Shown here in pieces: positions 9,922-20,137 of a stretch of 64,000 nucleotides of DNA. The DNA comes from Rhynchopus euleeides (lineage: Eukaryota; Euglenozoa; Diplonemea; Diplonemida; Diplonemidae): the NCBI GenBank assembly GCA_963210315.1, contig OY723274.1, positions 1,488,001 through 1,552,000 of the forward strand, read 5' to 3'. The notes under the pieces were generated by a model. It was not told where the DNA came from and did no database searches. It saw only the letters and a list, made by a program, of their open reading frames with translations. How positions within the stretch are numbered: the first letter of the stretch is position 1; every line of letters begins with the position of its first letter. The translations under genes and the position numbers were made by a program.

Positions 9922-11271
9922 AGCGCTGTACTTCACCGTCCTGGCAACCCTCGTCGCAAAGTACGATATCTCCGCCGATCCACAGAAGGAACAGCGCAGC
10001 CGGAGCGCGTTCCTCCAAGCATCGCCGGCTGGACACCACGGGCAGCTGAACACCTCGACGAGTGATGTGTTCGACAACACGGTCACCACGGCTGAGGTGC
10101 ACCCGAAAGGAGAGTCGAATTCGACAGTTCTCCAGAATGCGCTTGACATCGCCGGGAAGGAGAACGCAAAGCTGCGCCAGGTCATCCAGAACCTCCGCAC
10201 CGAGATGGTGCTGCTGAAGGAGCGCCTGGGCATCGATGACTCGGGCGACATTACAGACGCTGTTGGGGTCGAGTTCGACCACCCCGAGGCACCCACCCCG
10301 GCGGAGCGTGCGTGGCAAAGGTATCCCCTATAAGCAAATGGGAGGGGGGGGGGGGCACAGGGCGTGTGTGTCTGGGATGACGCTATCACTGTCGGGCGAA
10401 TCACCACACCCGAGCATGGGACAGGATGCCTGGGGCCACACACACCCCCCCACCTGTGCCGGTGGGGATCTGTTTGTGCAGTGCAATATGCAGCATCCAT
10501 TTGCTCCCCACCCCACCCCACCCCCTCCACAGGGCTGTCTCTCTGCACCACCTCCCGCGGACGGTCAGCGAAGAGTCTCTCACGGAGGAGACGTACACCT
10601 GGCGGGGCACACTTGAGACGCGAGAACGTGCCATCCGCAAACGCGAGCGCCTGTTGTCAGAGAAGGAGGAGGATGTGGTGGACGTGCAGCGCAAGGCAGC
10701 GGATCTGGAGCAGCAGAGCAAAGAGCTTGCTATCAAAGACCGTGAGTACAAGCTGCGCTTCCGCGGGCTGGAGGAGCGCGAGAAGAGGGAGGGCGACCTG
10801 CCGCGCCGCCTGCAGGAGATCGACGAAAGGGAGCAGGCCCTGGAGGAAAGGGAGCGCCTGATGCAGGAGCAGCTGGAGGAGGTTGAGGAGCTGAAGCGGC
10901 AGCTCCAGAGCGGGGGCGGCCACACAGACCCTGCTGCCGGCATCGCCTCGAGTGGCGGTGCCGACGCGAAGCCTCCGCAGACGCTGGTGGTGACGGTGCC
11001 AAACCTCTACGATATGGCAGGCACCTACACACTGCACGCCGAACAACGGAGGGGGCGTCCGCAGTGGGAGTGTGAAGACCGTCTCATGTACCACGAAGCA
11101 GGCAAGTGGGTGATTGGCTTCGACTATGAGGCGGACGACGGGGTTGCCTGGGTTTCCTCCACGGAGAAGCACAACAACCGCCTCCCGCACATGCTCAAGT
11201 CGTGGTCGTTTGTCCCCGGCGAGGGTGAGCCATTTGAGGTCGATCCGGAAATCACCGTCACCCCGCAGTAG
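9922..11271 (+). CDS. Coiled-coil protein with C-terminal beta domain, two exons seen
   Basis: Exon A (9922-10320) follows a strong acceptor (poly-C/T tract ending in CATCACAG) and is joined to exon B (10533-11271) by a 212-bp intron with GT at 10321 and AG at 10532. Both exon frames match across the junction (AWQR then AVSLHHL). An upstream exon with the start codon is probable but not identified. The product has a short coiled coil (NALDIAGKENAKLRQ), a long charged coiled coil over about 110 residues rich in E, R and K, a Gly-rich linker, and a C-terminal domain of about 85 residues (VPNLYDMAGTYTL, then GKWVIGFDYEADDG). That domain resembles a small beta module (xGxYxL, then GrPxWxx, then GxWxIG) seen in many algal and protist proteins; this is from family memory, not a search. 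Likely a cytosolic scaffold-type protein. Confidence 0.7.
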
Positions 11272-11427
11272 ACTGTAACCTGGAGGGCCGTAATCTGTGG
11301 GGGAGTGCGAGCTGCCGGTGTACTTCTGTTTGTGGAGGGTGGGGTGGGGTGTGGGGGGGGGGGGGTGAGAGATTACTACCTTGCTCCCCCCCCCCCCCCT
11401 GATTTTTTTTTGCTGCGGCTGTCGAAT
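11272..11427. other. 3' flank of coiled-coil gene; G and C homopolymers
   Basis: Contains a G run around 11354-11366 and a C run around 11386-11399, then a T run, directly before the left end of the hAT element. Probably the 3' untranslated region and intergenic DNA. Confidence 0.4.
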
Positions 11428-11685
11428 CAGGGTATAAGATAGACTTTTTTTCTGGCGCCGTTTTCCGGTTTTTCTGGTTTTGAAAATTTTTCGCGCGCGC
11501 CTTCGGCGCGCGCGACCCGCGCAAACCCTCCCAGAATCTGAGAGGGCCCGGTGCCTGCGCGCGTCCTGTCGTACTGAGGCTGCTTGGTGGGGCAAGCGCA
11601 TCAGGTTCTATTTTTCTTCTACGGACTCTTAGCACCAGGGTGCCGGTCTGGGCCAAAAAACCGGTCTGGTGCAATTTTTTTACAC

Positions 11686-11745
11686 AGGGGGGTCTGGGGG
11701 GCGGAGCCCCCCAGCCGCCGGAGGCCATGGTAGTGAACATCTGTT
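11686..11745 (+). repeat. Dispersed GGGGGGTCTGGGGGG hairpin repeat, copy 1
   Basis: A 60-bp unit: a G6-TCT-G6 stretch, a short loop, C6, then AGCCGCCGGAGGCCA and a TAGTGAACATCTGTT tail. Two further copies are at 18880-18940 and 19003-19063. The G and C blocks can form a strong stem. Confidence 0.85.
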
Positions 11746-12749
11746 CCCTGCAGTCTGGATTCGCTTGGAAGTAGGAAGGCTTCGCTGTGTCGCATCCCGG
11801 CCAGCAGGAGATCGCTGGTTCTTGAGGGTTCAACCTTCAGGGTGGAGGAGGACGGGGGAGCGACCACTCGTGACAGGTGTGCGTTGTGGGTGGAGTGGGT
11901 GCACGAGATCTCTGCAGTGTGTCCGGCCACGTAGAGCCCAGACCACCTCTCTGCACATTGGATCAATATCACACGACCGACCGTCTTCTCCAGCTTCACC
12001 TGGGGCAGGACTGGAAGCCCACCACCACGTGCTCATGTCGTGTACGTACACATTCCGTTATCGAGGAGATGCACCTAGCTGTGACGACAGGCAACAAACA
12101 AATCTCATCCGTTAGTTGCCCCCAATAGGCTTGGCGACCTTCAAGACTGCTTGAAAGTCGTTCGTGTTCTCGTCTCAGCCCTCCAGACAAGCAGATCTGT
12201 CTCGAGTTGGTGGGCTGTCGCCATGTATTCGATGGCACCGAGTGACGCTGCACAGAGGCATCTCCAGTACAGACTGCAGTCTTAGACTCCCTCTTCGACA
12301 CTCGCTAGGGTGGCTGGAGTCCACCATGTGTGCACTTTCAAAACAGAAGAGACCTGCATGACGAGGGCACCACCACCCACCGGGCCACCCGCTAGGTCCA
12401 TTTTTTCTTCTCCGCTTCTCTGCCTTCTTTGGACTATTTGAGCTCTGTGCGGATCACGATGGGGTCACTTTCTATTTTTTTATGGCGTTTTTTCTGACTG
12501 TTTTACTGTCCCAAAGTCACCAAAAAAAACGCCAAAAATGAGACCAGGCCTGGGCGGGGAACCAGCCCTTTTTCCGGGTTTTTTGGGTCGGGGAACCAGG
12601 TTTTTTCTAAGAATTTTTACAAGGGATTTTTTGCTCACCCCCCCACAGGTTTCAGGCGCGTGCCCGTCAGGCGGGACTTTTTCTATGATTTCTACGATGA
12701 AAACCACCCCCCCGCCCCCACCCCCCCCCCTTCTAAGAACGATGATGGC

Positions 12750-15700
12750 TCACTCGGAAGTTTCGGCGTCCGAAACGTACGCCCACTCTCCCCAATCCTC
12801 CTCCATGTCGACATCGATGTCGACATGGACGCGGGCCCTTTTCTCCTGGGGCTCCTCGGGGTGCGGCCCAACCTCCCTCCTGCGCTCTGCCGGTGCCGCC
12901 TGTGTGGGAGGCAGCTGCGGCGGTTCTTCCGGCTGAGGTGTGGGGAGTGTCGATGGGGTGCCCGGGGTCGATGAAGCGGGGAGCTGGAAGGTGACATGTT
13001 GCAGGGTGGCTGGAGGCACGACGGGGGGTGCGGCATCTGCAAGCAACGAAGTGAGGAAGGGATCCTCAGGGACTTCCTCCACGAGGCTGACAATCGACAA
13101 TGCATCGGCGTTGTCATCTTCCCAGCTGCCGTCCGATTCCTCATCACAATCCTCCACGCCAGCAAATAGAGAACCCATGGCTGCATCGAGGTCAACGAGC
13201 TCCACGGTTGTCAGAGTTGGAAGAGGCGTCAGGGAACGCGCAGTGAAGCGGCGCTTCTTGTTGGCGAGGAACGTGTTGACTGTTTCTTCAACGATGATCT
13301 TGCGCGCCGCGTCATCATGTGACAGCTCTAGAGTGATGCCCAGTTCTTGAGAGATGCTTGCGGCAGAGAGTGCCTTCCGGAACGATCCCCTCATGCGCGT
13401 TACAACTGAAAAAGCAGCCTCCACAAACACAGTCGAGGGTGACAGTGCCACCATGGCCTCAAGCACTATCGCAAACGTCGAACTCTCGGATTCCAGCAAG
13501 AAGTCGACGACAAACTCTTTCAGAAGGTTCCCCCTGAGATCTGTGCATTCCAACCGCAGCTTCACCCACTCCATGCCGATGCTGAGAATCTCTGCCTGGT
13601 CGTAACCCAAGCGAGAAGCGAGCGCCATGAGGCACTCGCACGTGCTGTCCTTCCCACTTGTCGCGAAGAAAGAGCTGAATGAGCGGCAGGGATACTCCTC
13701 CCACCTCTTGGCCAGGTCCTTGTAGATGGTGTGGCAGAGCTTTGAGCGCCAGGAAGTCATCTCGGCAACTACCCCCGGAGGCAACGATGTGGTTCCCTGG
13801 TTCTCATAGAACTTGGCTTCGTGCTTGCCAGGCTGGCGCGCCAGCACCTTATGCACTGTCAGTGCATTCTGCAGGATGCTCTCCATCGACGAGAGCGACA
13901 GGTCTCGCTTCTGCAACGCCTCGCTCACCCCTTTATTGATGTCGAAGACGTCAGCCAAGATGCAAGTCGAGAGGGAATACTCGGGGGTGAGCTTGTGGAA
14001 GAAGAACGGCGGCGGCTGGATCTCCCCGAGCATAGCGACAGTGAAGTCAAAGTTCACCACAGCCGCGTTCAGGCGACGGAACGTTGCAGCTGCCCAACGC
14101 ACGGAGTGCTCCTTCGGGAAGGAGAGACATTTCCCACCGGAAATGATCTGCAGAGACTTCTGCCTGGCGGTTGATCTGAAGAAGGCAAACCAGTGTCGGA
14201 GGAGGCGGCTATGTTCAACAACCTTTCGTGTCTTCTTGATGAGGCCGACGGACAGCTGGTGCATGTGGGCAGCATCATGCACATCGATGAGAGTGCATCC
14301 CCACGCGATCTCGAGCTTCCCCCTGAGACTCTTCATCGTTGATGCCCCGTCTGCCGCGAATCCCTTCAGCGAACGCCGCGCCCACTGCGACAGCTGGAGG
14401 CTGTCGAACAACTTGACCAGCTCGTCCTTCTGCGACTCTGCGTCAGCTTTCTTCAAGTCGACTGTGCCCACACACCAATCTTTCATAGCACAATCCGTCC
14501 TGCTGATCCCCGAAACGATGACGATCATCAAGTCGATGCGGGCGAACGTGGTACCGTCCACCTTCAGGGTTGCCGCCCGACACGCACGCACCGCACCCAC
14601 CACTCCCCTCAGGAGCACCTCCCAGAGTATCGTCTGGAACTCCTTCGCGACTTTTCGAGAGTAGTGGGTGTCCAGGACATGCAGCCCCTTCCGCTTGTCG
14701 TCCTGCAACCTCGCACCCACACTGCTCAGCCCCTCCGCCCGTTGCGTCGCCGTTGCCACGTTGTACACCAGGTTGACCAGACTTGTGTACTGCTCGCTGG
14801 TCACCTTCACCTTCGCGCACAGCGTCTGCTTGGGGATATCTGTAGCTGTCACATTGGTGTTTTCACTCCCAGGCGTGGACAACTGCACTGCTCTCTTGTG
14901 CGCCGCACCACCCATGTGGCGGCGGATATTGCTTTGCTGGCGCCCAACTGTCGTGGCAGACATAGACGCTTCGCCGCGTGCATACCGGAGCAAGTGGGGT
15001 TGCTCCGAGAACTCCCCCTCCAGCTGCACCAAGAACGGTGCACACGTGGTGCACCTCCACCTCCCATCAGGGAGACGCACCACACCGGAGGCTGCAGCGT
15101 GGATCTTCCGCTGCTGCTTCTCCTGTATGGCGAGCTGTGCCTGCCGCTGCTGAATCCGAAGGAGACCGTTCACCATTGAGCCCTCTGGCACGTACTTCTT
15201 GTTTGCTGCCATCAAAAGAAGGAAGTGCGCCTTTGCTGTGTCGAAGACAAGCCGCAAGGGGTACTGGGCCATCAACGACGGAAGAAGCAAGCCGAAGGTG
15301 CGAGGCTGTGTGGTGTCGACGATAGAAAAGTGAACATTTAAACCGCGGGATGTGCGGAAAGTCTGCAGGGCCACTGACGCGGTGTTGGTGTCCAACTCTT
15401 CGTCCACGAGGAATCTCGTATCCATCAATCGCGGACGCCTGAGCTTCACCGTGAGGGCCTCCGCTTCGGGGGAGTCAACGCCCTCCAGAAGCGCCGCAGC
15501 ACTGGTACGCGTCGGCTCCGTAATGGGAATTGACCTTGCTAGGCAGTCAAGCACTCGGAGGCAGTAGTGTCCAGAACTGTATAGATCCCGTTGAACCCAC
15601 CCTGGTACAAGCCCAATGTTGACGCCTCCGGTTGATTGGGCGAGCTTCATGGCGGTCAGCCATGGGGACAGTCGCCCGGCGCTGTCGAACGCGGCGACGT

Positions 15701-16721
15701 GGCACGCCCCTTCCCCGGTGTAGAAGGCGGCGTGGGGTGCAGGGGCGACAGGGGCGGCGGTGGTAGCTGCAGGAGAGGCGGCCAGGGGATCCGGAGGAGG
15801 AGGCGGCGGCGCATCATGCGAAGCATCGACGTCGTGCCCGTCACCGTCCGATGCCTCACGTGCGTACAGCACGAGTGCTGGCTTCGCGTTCGCACGATTG
15901 AACGGCGCCACAGAGCAATCCGTCACACGATCAGTCGTGATCGACTTCCACTTCAGAGTGGTGGCGGGGCCACGAGCGCACAGCGTCTCCCAGGCGATCC
16001 CCTTCGCGAGGGTCAGCCCGGACTTTGTGCACGATGCACCGACAAACCGGTACCGGTGATTCACCGGCTGCACCGTGCCCACCTGCACCACCCCGTTGCC
16101 GTCAACGCCAAGCTCACGAAGGGCGGAGAGGTCTCTTAATTCCTTGACGTTGACGGTTTCCGCAAGCTCCGTCAGGTGCTTCTGCTTCTCGCCGGATGCA
16201 GAAAACCGCTGCGTCGAGAGGAACAGGAGGTGCGGGGCCTTCTCGACGCAGAACTGCGCAGCCCGGACAGCACCACATGTGCACGGACCTTGCTTCTCCA
16301 TAAATTGAGAAGCAACGCGCTGCACCTCGTCCTTCACGACGCCCAACATCACAACCATGCTGTCTGTAATAGCTGTGCGGAACTCACCACAAGATGGGCA
16401 GCTGTAGACGGTGGCGCTTTTGGTGGTGCAGAGGTGCTTCAGGTGCGGGTGTTTGTGTCCGAGGGCGGAGAGACTGACGTCAGGGTTGGGTCGCTGCGGG
16501 TCCTGCGAGGTGATCATCTGGGGCTCGTTCTCATCGGGGGTTGTGCTCCGCAGGGACTGGAGGAGGTTGCTCAATACACCTTGGCACTCCCGCAGTACTG
16601 TACATGCCAGCAGCTGGAGGATAGTTACAAAGCTGCCACTCCCCGACGCCACCCCCCTACTGGCCCCTTCAGGCCTGAAAGCCCAAAAGCTCCCGGAGAT
16701 TTTTGCAGTGGTGCGCACCAT
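12750..16721 (-). CDS. hAT-family transposase with N-terminal USP-like region
   Basis: About 1323 residues from the ATG complementary to 16719-16721; the frame is open for 116 more codons upstream, but those run into the TIR and are low complexity. Residues 85-290 resemble the C-terminal half of a USP deubiquitinase: CxxC at 108/111, CTC at 147-149, KAPHLLFLSTQRF at 161-173, YRFVGA at 224-229 and ALVLYARE at 282-289. A Cys box and the usual GHY histidine are not seen, so activity is doubtful. A BED/TTF-like finger follows (CTTC, later HMGGAAH). The hAT core has LKVDGTTF, then AADGASTM, then the C-terminal dimerisation block VFVEAAFSVVTRMRGS. The tail is acidic. The protein would cut and join the ends of its own element in the nucleus. 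Confidence 0.8.
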   Translation of the reverse strand: MVRTTAKISGSFWAFRPEGASRGVASGSGSFVTILQLLACTVLRECQGVLSNLLQSLRSTTPDENEPQMITSQDPQRPNPDVSLSALGHKHPHLKHLCTTKSATVYSCPSCGEFRTAITDSMVVMLGVVKDEVQRVASQFMEKQGPCTCGAVRAAQFCVEKAPHLLFLSTQRFSASGEKQKHLTELAETVNVKELRDLSALRELGVDGNGVVQVGTVQPVNHRYRFVGASCTKSGLTLAKGIAWETLCARGPATTLKWKSITTDRVTDCSVAPFNRANAKPALVLYAREASDGDGHDVDASHDAPPPPPPDPLAASPAATTAAPVAPAPHAAFYTGEGACHVAAFDSAGRLSPWLTAMKLAQSTGGVNIGLVPGWVQRDLYSSGHYCLRVLDCLARSIPITEPTRTSAAALLEGVDSPEAEALTVKLRRPRLMDTRFLVDEELDTNTASVALQTFRTSRGLNVHFSIVDTTQPRTFGLLLPSLMAQYPLRLVFDTAKAHFLLLMAANKKYVPEGSMVNGLLRIQQRQAQLAIQEKQQRKIHAAASGVVRLPDGRWRCTTCAPFLVQLEGEFSEQPHLLRYARGEASMSATTVGRQQSNIRRHMGGAAHKRAVQLSTPGSENTNVTATDIPKQTLCAKVKVTSEQYTSLVNLVYNVATATQRAEGLSSVGARLQDDKRKGLHVLDTHYSRKVAKEFQTILWEVLLRGVVGAVRACRAATLKVDGTTFARIDLMIVIVSGISRTDCAMKDWCVGTVDLKKADAESQKDELVKLFDSLQLSQWARRSLKGFAADGASTMKSLRGKLEIAWGCTLIDVHDAAHMHQLSVGLIKKTRKVVEHSRLLRHWFAFFRSTARQKSLQIISGGKCLSFPKEHSVRWAAATFRRLNAAVVNFDFTVAMLGEIQPPPFFFHKLTPEYSLSTCILADVFDINKGVSEALQKRDLSLSSMESILQNALTVHKVLARQPGKHEAKFYENQGTTSLPPGVVAEMTSWRSKLCHTIYKDLAKRWEEYPCRSFSSFFATSGKDSTCECLMALASRLGYDQAEILSIGMEWVKLRLECTDLRGNLLKEFVVDFLLESESSTFAIVLEAMVALSPSTVFVEAAFSVVTRMRGSFRKALSAASISQELGITLELSHDDAARKIIVEETVNTFLANKKRRFTARSLTPLPTLTTVELVDLDAAMGSLFAGVEDCDEESDGSWEDDNADALSIVSLVEEVPEDPFLTSLLADAAPPVVPPATLQHVTFQLPASSTPGTPSTLPTPQPEEPPQLPPTQAAPAERRREVGPHPEEPQEKRARVHVDIDVDMEEDWGEWAYVSDAETSE

Positions 16722-17227
16722 ATTCGCGGAGTACGTGAGGTTGGGTGAGTGTGAGGTCAGGGTCCTGTCGAAGGGTAGTCGAGTGGGAATAAATAGGGAG
16801 GTCCTCAGGAGTGCAATACAACAGCAATACACAGGCAACACACCAGCAACACGCAAACCGAGGCAAGAGGAGGTGGGCGGGGTCATCCTGCGGAGTCTCC
16901 AGTTGGCCAGCAAGGCGAACTGTACGGGGGAGAGACTTCCCTTCCATCCTTGTGTGCGCCCTGTCGACTGGGAAAATCTTAGAAAAAAAAATTTCCTCTG
17001 CGAAAAACCCTTAGAAAAAAAAATTTCCCTTACAAAATTCTTAGAAAAAAACTTTTTTTCCCCGTACAAAAGTTCTTAGAAAAAAAGTTCAGAATCCTGA
17101 AAGTGGGGAACCAGCCCCCCAGTTAGGAACAGCCCTGAATGAGACCGACCTTTTTTTTTTCCAGAAAACCGGGAACCGGGAAACCCTGGTTTTGAAAACC
17201 GGAAAACCAGACCTATCTTATCCCCTG

Positions 17228-17556
17228 GTCGAATTTACGATTTTTGCTTCTGTTTGCCCCCCCCCCCCTCACCCACTCCCCCCCCCCCACTCCCTTCTGC
17301 AAATCCCTTACCACGCATCCCCCCCCCACGACGCACGCGCATGCTCGCAGTACCCGTTGCCTACTGTGTCATCCACTTGCCTCAAACTCCACCCTTCCCT
17401 TTGTGTGCGGGCAGACGGTGTCTTGCCTTGCAGGTACAGCCACCCACCCCACACGGTACTGGCCACATCAGATGAGGCGGCTCTCTGAATCGGAGGGCCA
17501 TCCCCGAGGCAAGTGCGAGGGTGCAAGAGGGTGGGGTGGGATGGGGTGGGGTGGGG
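17228..17556. other. No supported gene; C-rich tracts
   Basis: Runs of C separated by single bases around 17257-17330, then a G-rich stretch with GTGGG units up to 17560. No coding evidence. Confidence 0.4.
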
Positions 17557-17854
17557 TGGGGGGGAGTCTTGCTCGGTCAGAGGATACAAAGGAGATAGGG
17601 GGAGGGGGAGGTCAGTTCATCCAGGTCTGCTTGTAGTATCAGTTCGCGTGCGGAGGGGCTGGAGCGGGGAACAAAGAGACACAAATCCTGCTGTGAGTTG
17701 TGCGGTGTTTCCCCTCAGCCCCCCTTCCAACCTTGCGTATTGCAAGTGGTAGTAAAAAGAAAAACACGACAGGTCAGAGCGCCCGTCCTTCCTCGACCTC
17801 ACGACTCCCCCCTACGCACCTACGGTGCTCAAACAAGTTTGTGGTGGGGTGGGG
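17557..17854 (+). repeat. 298-bp direct repeat, copy 1 (copy 2 at 52665-52962)
   Basis: The segment from GGGGAGTCTTGCTCGG to GTTTGTGGTGGGG is, as far as I can compare by eye, identical to one 35.1 kb away at 52665-52962. The borders on both sides are G-rich simple sequence. No inverted ends or coding content are visible. Confidence 0.85.
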
Positions 17855-18879
17855 TGGGGTGGGGTGGGCGAACTTACGCCGCTTCCTCTTTTCTACGCCA
17901 CCCACCCCCACCCCACCCACCCTACGCCGGATCTGCATTTTAAGTGAAGGGAAGAAAAGAGGTTAGTTGTGTGTGCCGATGTGTGCACCTTGCCTCTCTC
18001 TCTACGTCACGGATTCCGACCCCCCCCCCCCCATGCCCCTGCCCAGTAAATTGTATTGTATCAGGGGATGAGATAGTATGCGCTGCCGCTGCGCCCGTGC
18101 CGGTGGTGAGCGTGGTATATCTCTCTCCTCTAGTCTCGTGCTCGGGGCAGGTGTGGCTCTATTTTGGGGGTATTTTGGCCGATTTTCGAAATCCTATTTT
18201 GGTTTTTTTGCACTTTTTTTGGGTGCTTTTTTGCACGATTTCTGTGCCTCAGACACAGATTTTGGTGTGAGTTTTGCGCTATTTTGATTCACTCGGCCTC
18301 ACCGATGCATACGATTCGAAAAAATGGCGAAAAAATCGCTATCAACAACGGTGAACGAATGGAGGTAGATGGGGAAGTGGAAGGACACAGCACGCCCTCC
18401 CACTGCTCGCCACCTGTACACTACCTCTCTGTTCAAGGCGGTCAGTGCCTCTTGATGCTGCACACAAATCACTGTACATCCCAGGGCGCCTTCCTTGTGA
18501 GAATAGCGGAACCTCTGCGTTGCAGTTTGGTGGTTGAGGCCGGCGGTGGTGACTCACTTTGGTGACTGTGCTTCCTTCCCCCTGAGCTCGACCAGATCCA
18601 GGTCGACCTGGTGCTGTGTGGCTCCGGTGTGGTATCTCCTTGCTTCCTCGCACACATACACGTGGTTCCTCGCCACGGATGCCCACCAAGTGAACCCGAA
18701 ACATATCACGGGCCCCGACGACCCTTTCGAGATGTCATAGCCGCAAGCCCGCAAACCCGATCGCATTCGCAAGGTGTTCGTCTCTGAGAGATTAGGCTCG
18801 GCCCAGCCTCCCGCGAGGTGTGAACCGATATGCCCAGCCCCGTACGCGCAAGCTTGGCTCCAAGACCAGGCACAAGCCA
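17855..18879. other. No supported gene
   Basis: Simple-sequence DNA (GTGGG and CCCAC units, a C run near 18022-18032, T-rich stretch 18180-18290), then mixed DNA with only short frames. Nothing recognisable. Confidence 0.4.
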
Positions 18880-18940
18880 CAGGGGGGTCTGGGGGGCGGA
18901 GCCCCCCAGCCGCCGGAGGCCACGGTAGCGAACGTCTGTT
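18880..18940 (+). repeat. Dispersed G/C hairpin repeat, copy 2
   Basis: Same 60-bp unit as 11686-11745, with substitutions only in the tail (GTAGCGAACGTCTGTT). Confidence 0.85.
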
Positions 18941-19002
18941 GGCCTGGCTCCATAGTCGCATACGCTCAAGTACAACACAACTGACAGATAGCACATGTCG
19001 CA

Positions 19003-19063
19003 TGGGGGGGTCTGGGGGGTTCCGCCCCCCAGCCGCCGGAGGCCACGGTAGTGAACATCTGTT
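19003..19063 (+). repeat. Dispersed G/C hairpin repeat, copy 3
   Basis: Third copy; the loop differs (TTCC instead of CGGA) while the G6/C6 stem is kept, so the stem is the conserved part. Confidence 0.85.
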
Positions 19064-19350
19064 GGTTTGAGCTCGAGAGCAAGCCTCTCACACCACCGCC
19101 CTCCGACCCCCCTCTCCACCCCCAGGTGCAAATTTTTTTTGCATCCGGAAAATGTGTTCTTTTGACTGTTTGAGCACATCCAAGACCGGGAACATAAAAA
19201 TTTTCGGCCAATACCAAGTAGGGTCACTATAAAATCCAAAGGAAAAAAGTGCAAAAAAAATAGTGCAAAAAAATATTTTTTCCCCAAATTCCTATTTTCA
19301 TTCCGTGAAATAGATACACGCCTGGCTCGGGGCCCGAATTTTTTTTTACT

Positions 19351-19558
19351 AGTTACGAGCGACGAAGCGTAGCGAAGTCGCGAAGTAACGAAGGAAATCG
19401 TACGACTGAAGCTTTGGATTAGCACCTCATGCCACTTCACAGGGCCTCTACACAGCCTTGAGACAGCAAGTGTGCGCTCAACAAAAAGTAGTCCGGAACT
19501 GTTCTCCCACAGTTGCTGGACAGGGTGTCTATAATAAAGCGAAAGGAGTACGATTTTA
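19351..19558 (+). repeat. R1 structured repeat, tandem copy 1
   Basis: A unit of about 210 bp preceded by a T run. It begins AGTTACGAGCGACGAAGCG, includes a foldable GTTAC/GTAAC arm pair, AAATCGTAC matched later by GTACGATTT, a conserved ATGCCACTTCACAGGG, and a terminal small hairpin (AACTGT, loop, ACAGTT). Other copies: 19561-19774, 27248-27455, 49661-49811 and 55369-55510. Could be a MITE or an RNA-derived SINE; no Pol III A/B boxes recognised. Confidence 0.8.
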
Positions 19559-19560
19559 CC

Positions 19561-19774
19561 AGTTACGAGCGACGAAGCGTAGCGAAGTCGCGAAGTAACG
19601 AAGGAAATCGTACGACTGAAGCTTTATAAGGATCACCTTCATGCCACTTCACAGGGGCTTACACAGCCTTTGACACAGGAGTGTGCGCTCAACAAAAAGT
19701 AGCCCGGATCTGCCTTTTTGCAGTTGCTGGGCAGGGTGTTTCTCTTATAATAGCGAAAGGAGTACGATTTTGCC
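19561..19774 (+). repeat. R1 structured repeat, tandem copy 2
   Basis: Head-to-tail with copy 1 at a period of 210 bp, differing by small indels and substitutions. The stem at 19715-19727 reads CTGC and GCAG, a changed but still paired version of the copy 1 stem. Confidence 0.8.
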
Positions 19775-20086
19775 CTGCCCCTTTTTTTCACACAAACCAA
19801 CCCCAAGGTGCAGCCATCCTCCCCAAGCGGGCTGTGCTGGACAATCGCCCCTTTTCTCCAAAGGGCCTCATTCGCCTTGTTGCCGCCGCGTCTCAGGCGG
19901 ATAGTAGCAAGGCAATAAGAATGTACGCCAGCACCCGGGAAACGCACGGTCGTGGTTGGGATTTCCCCTTTGCAGGTTTGCTTTGCGTTGTCGTCATGCA
20001 CCCACCACCCCCACGTTCACTCTTTTTCCCGTTACGTTGTTGTCGAGCCTGAAGGTGCCACAGGCGGTGGCAGGGGTGCGTGTACA

Positions 20087-20137
20087 TGCAAAGATGCATG
20101 CAAGAGCTTTCCAGGAAGCTTTGCATGCATCTTTGCA
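20087..20137. repeat. 51-nt near-perfect hairpin
   Basis: Left arm TGCAAAGATGCATGCAAGAG plus CTT pairs with right arm AAGCTTTGCATGCATCTTTG plus CA, with one bulged base and a 6-nt loop. It could be a small foldback or an RNA hairpin of precursor type. No other copy was seen in the window. Confidence 0.8.

Larger units (their letters stand above)
11428..17227 (-). mobile_element. hAT-type DNA transposon, apparently full length
   Basis: The left end starts CAGGGTATAAGATAGA and the right end, read inward, starts CAGGGGATAAGATAGG, so the termini are inverted and have the CAGGG form usual in hAT elements. The bases abutting both ends are the 7-bp direct repeat GTCGAAT (11421-11427 and 17228-17234), close to the 8-bp duplication expected for hAT. 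Further inverted subterminal motifs (TTCTAAGAAT..ACAAGGG at 12605-12625 against 17027-17046) support the boundaries. Inside are one long transposase gene on the minus strand and about 1.3 kb of non-coding DNA at the left, including a hairpin repeat at 11686. The intact frame suggests recent activity. Confidence 0.8.

Noticed and set aside
16722-17069. Upstream extension of the hAT transposase frame
   Set aside because: These 116 codons lie in low-complexity and inverted-repeat DNA near the element end; the later ATG is more credible.
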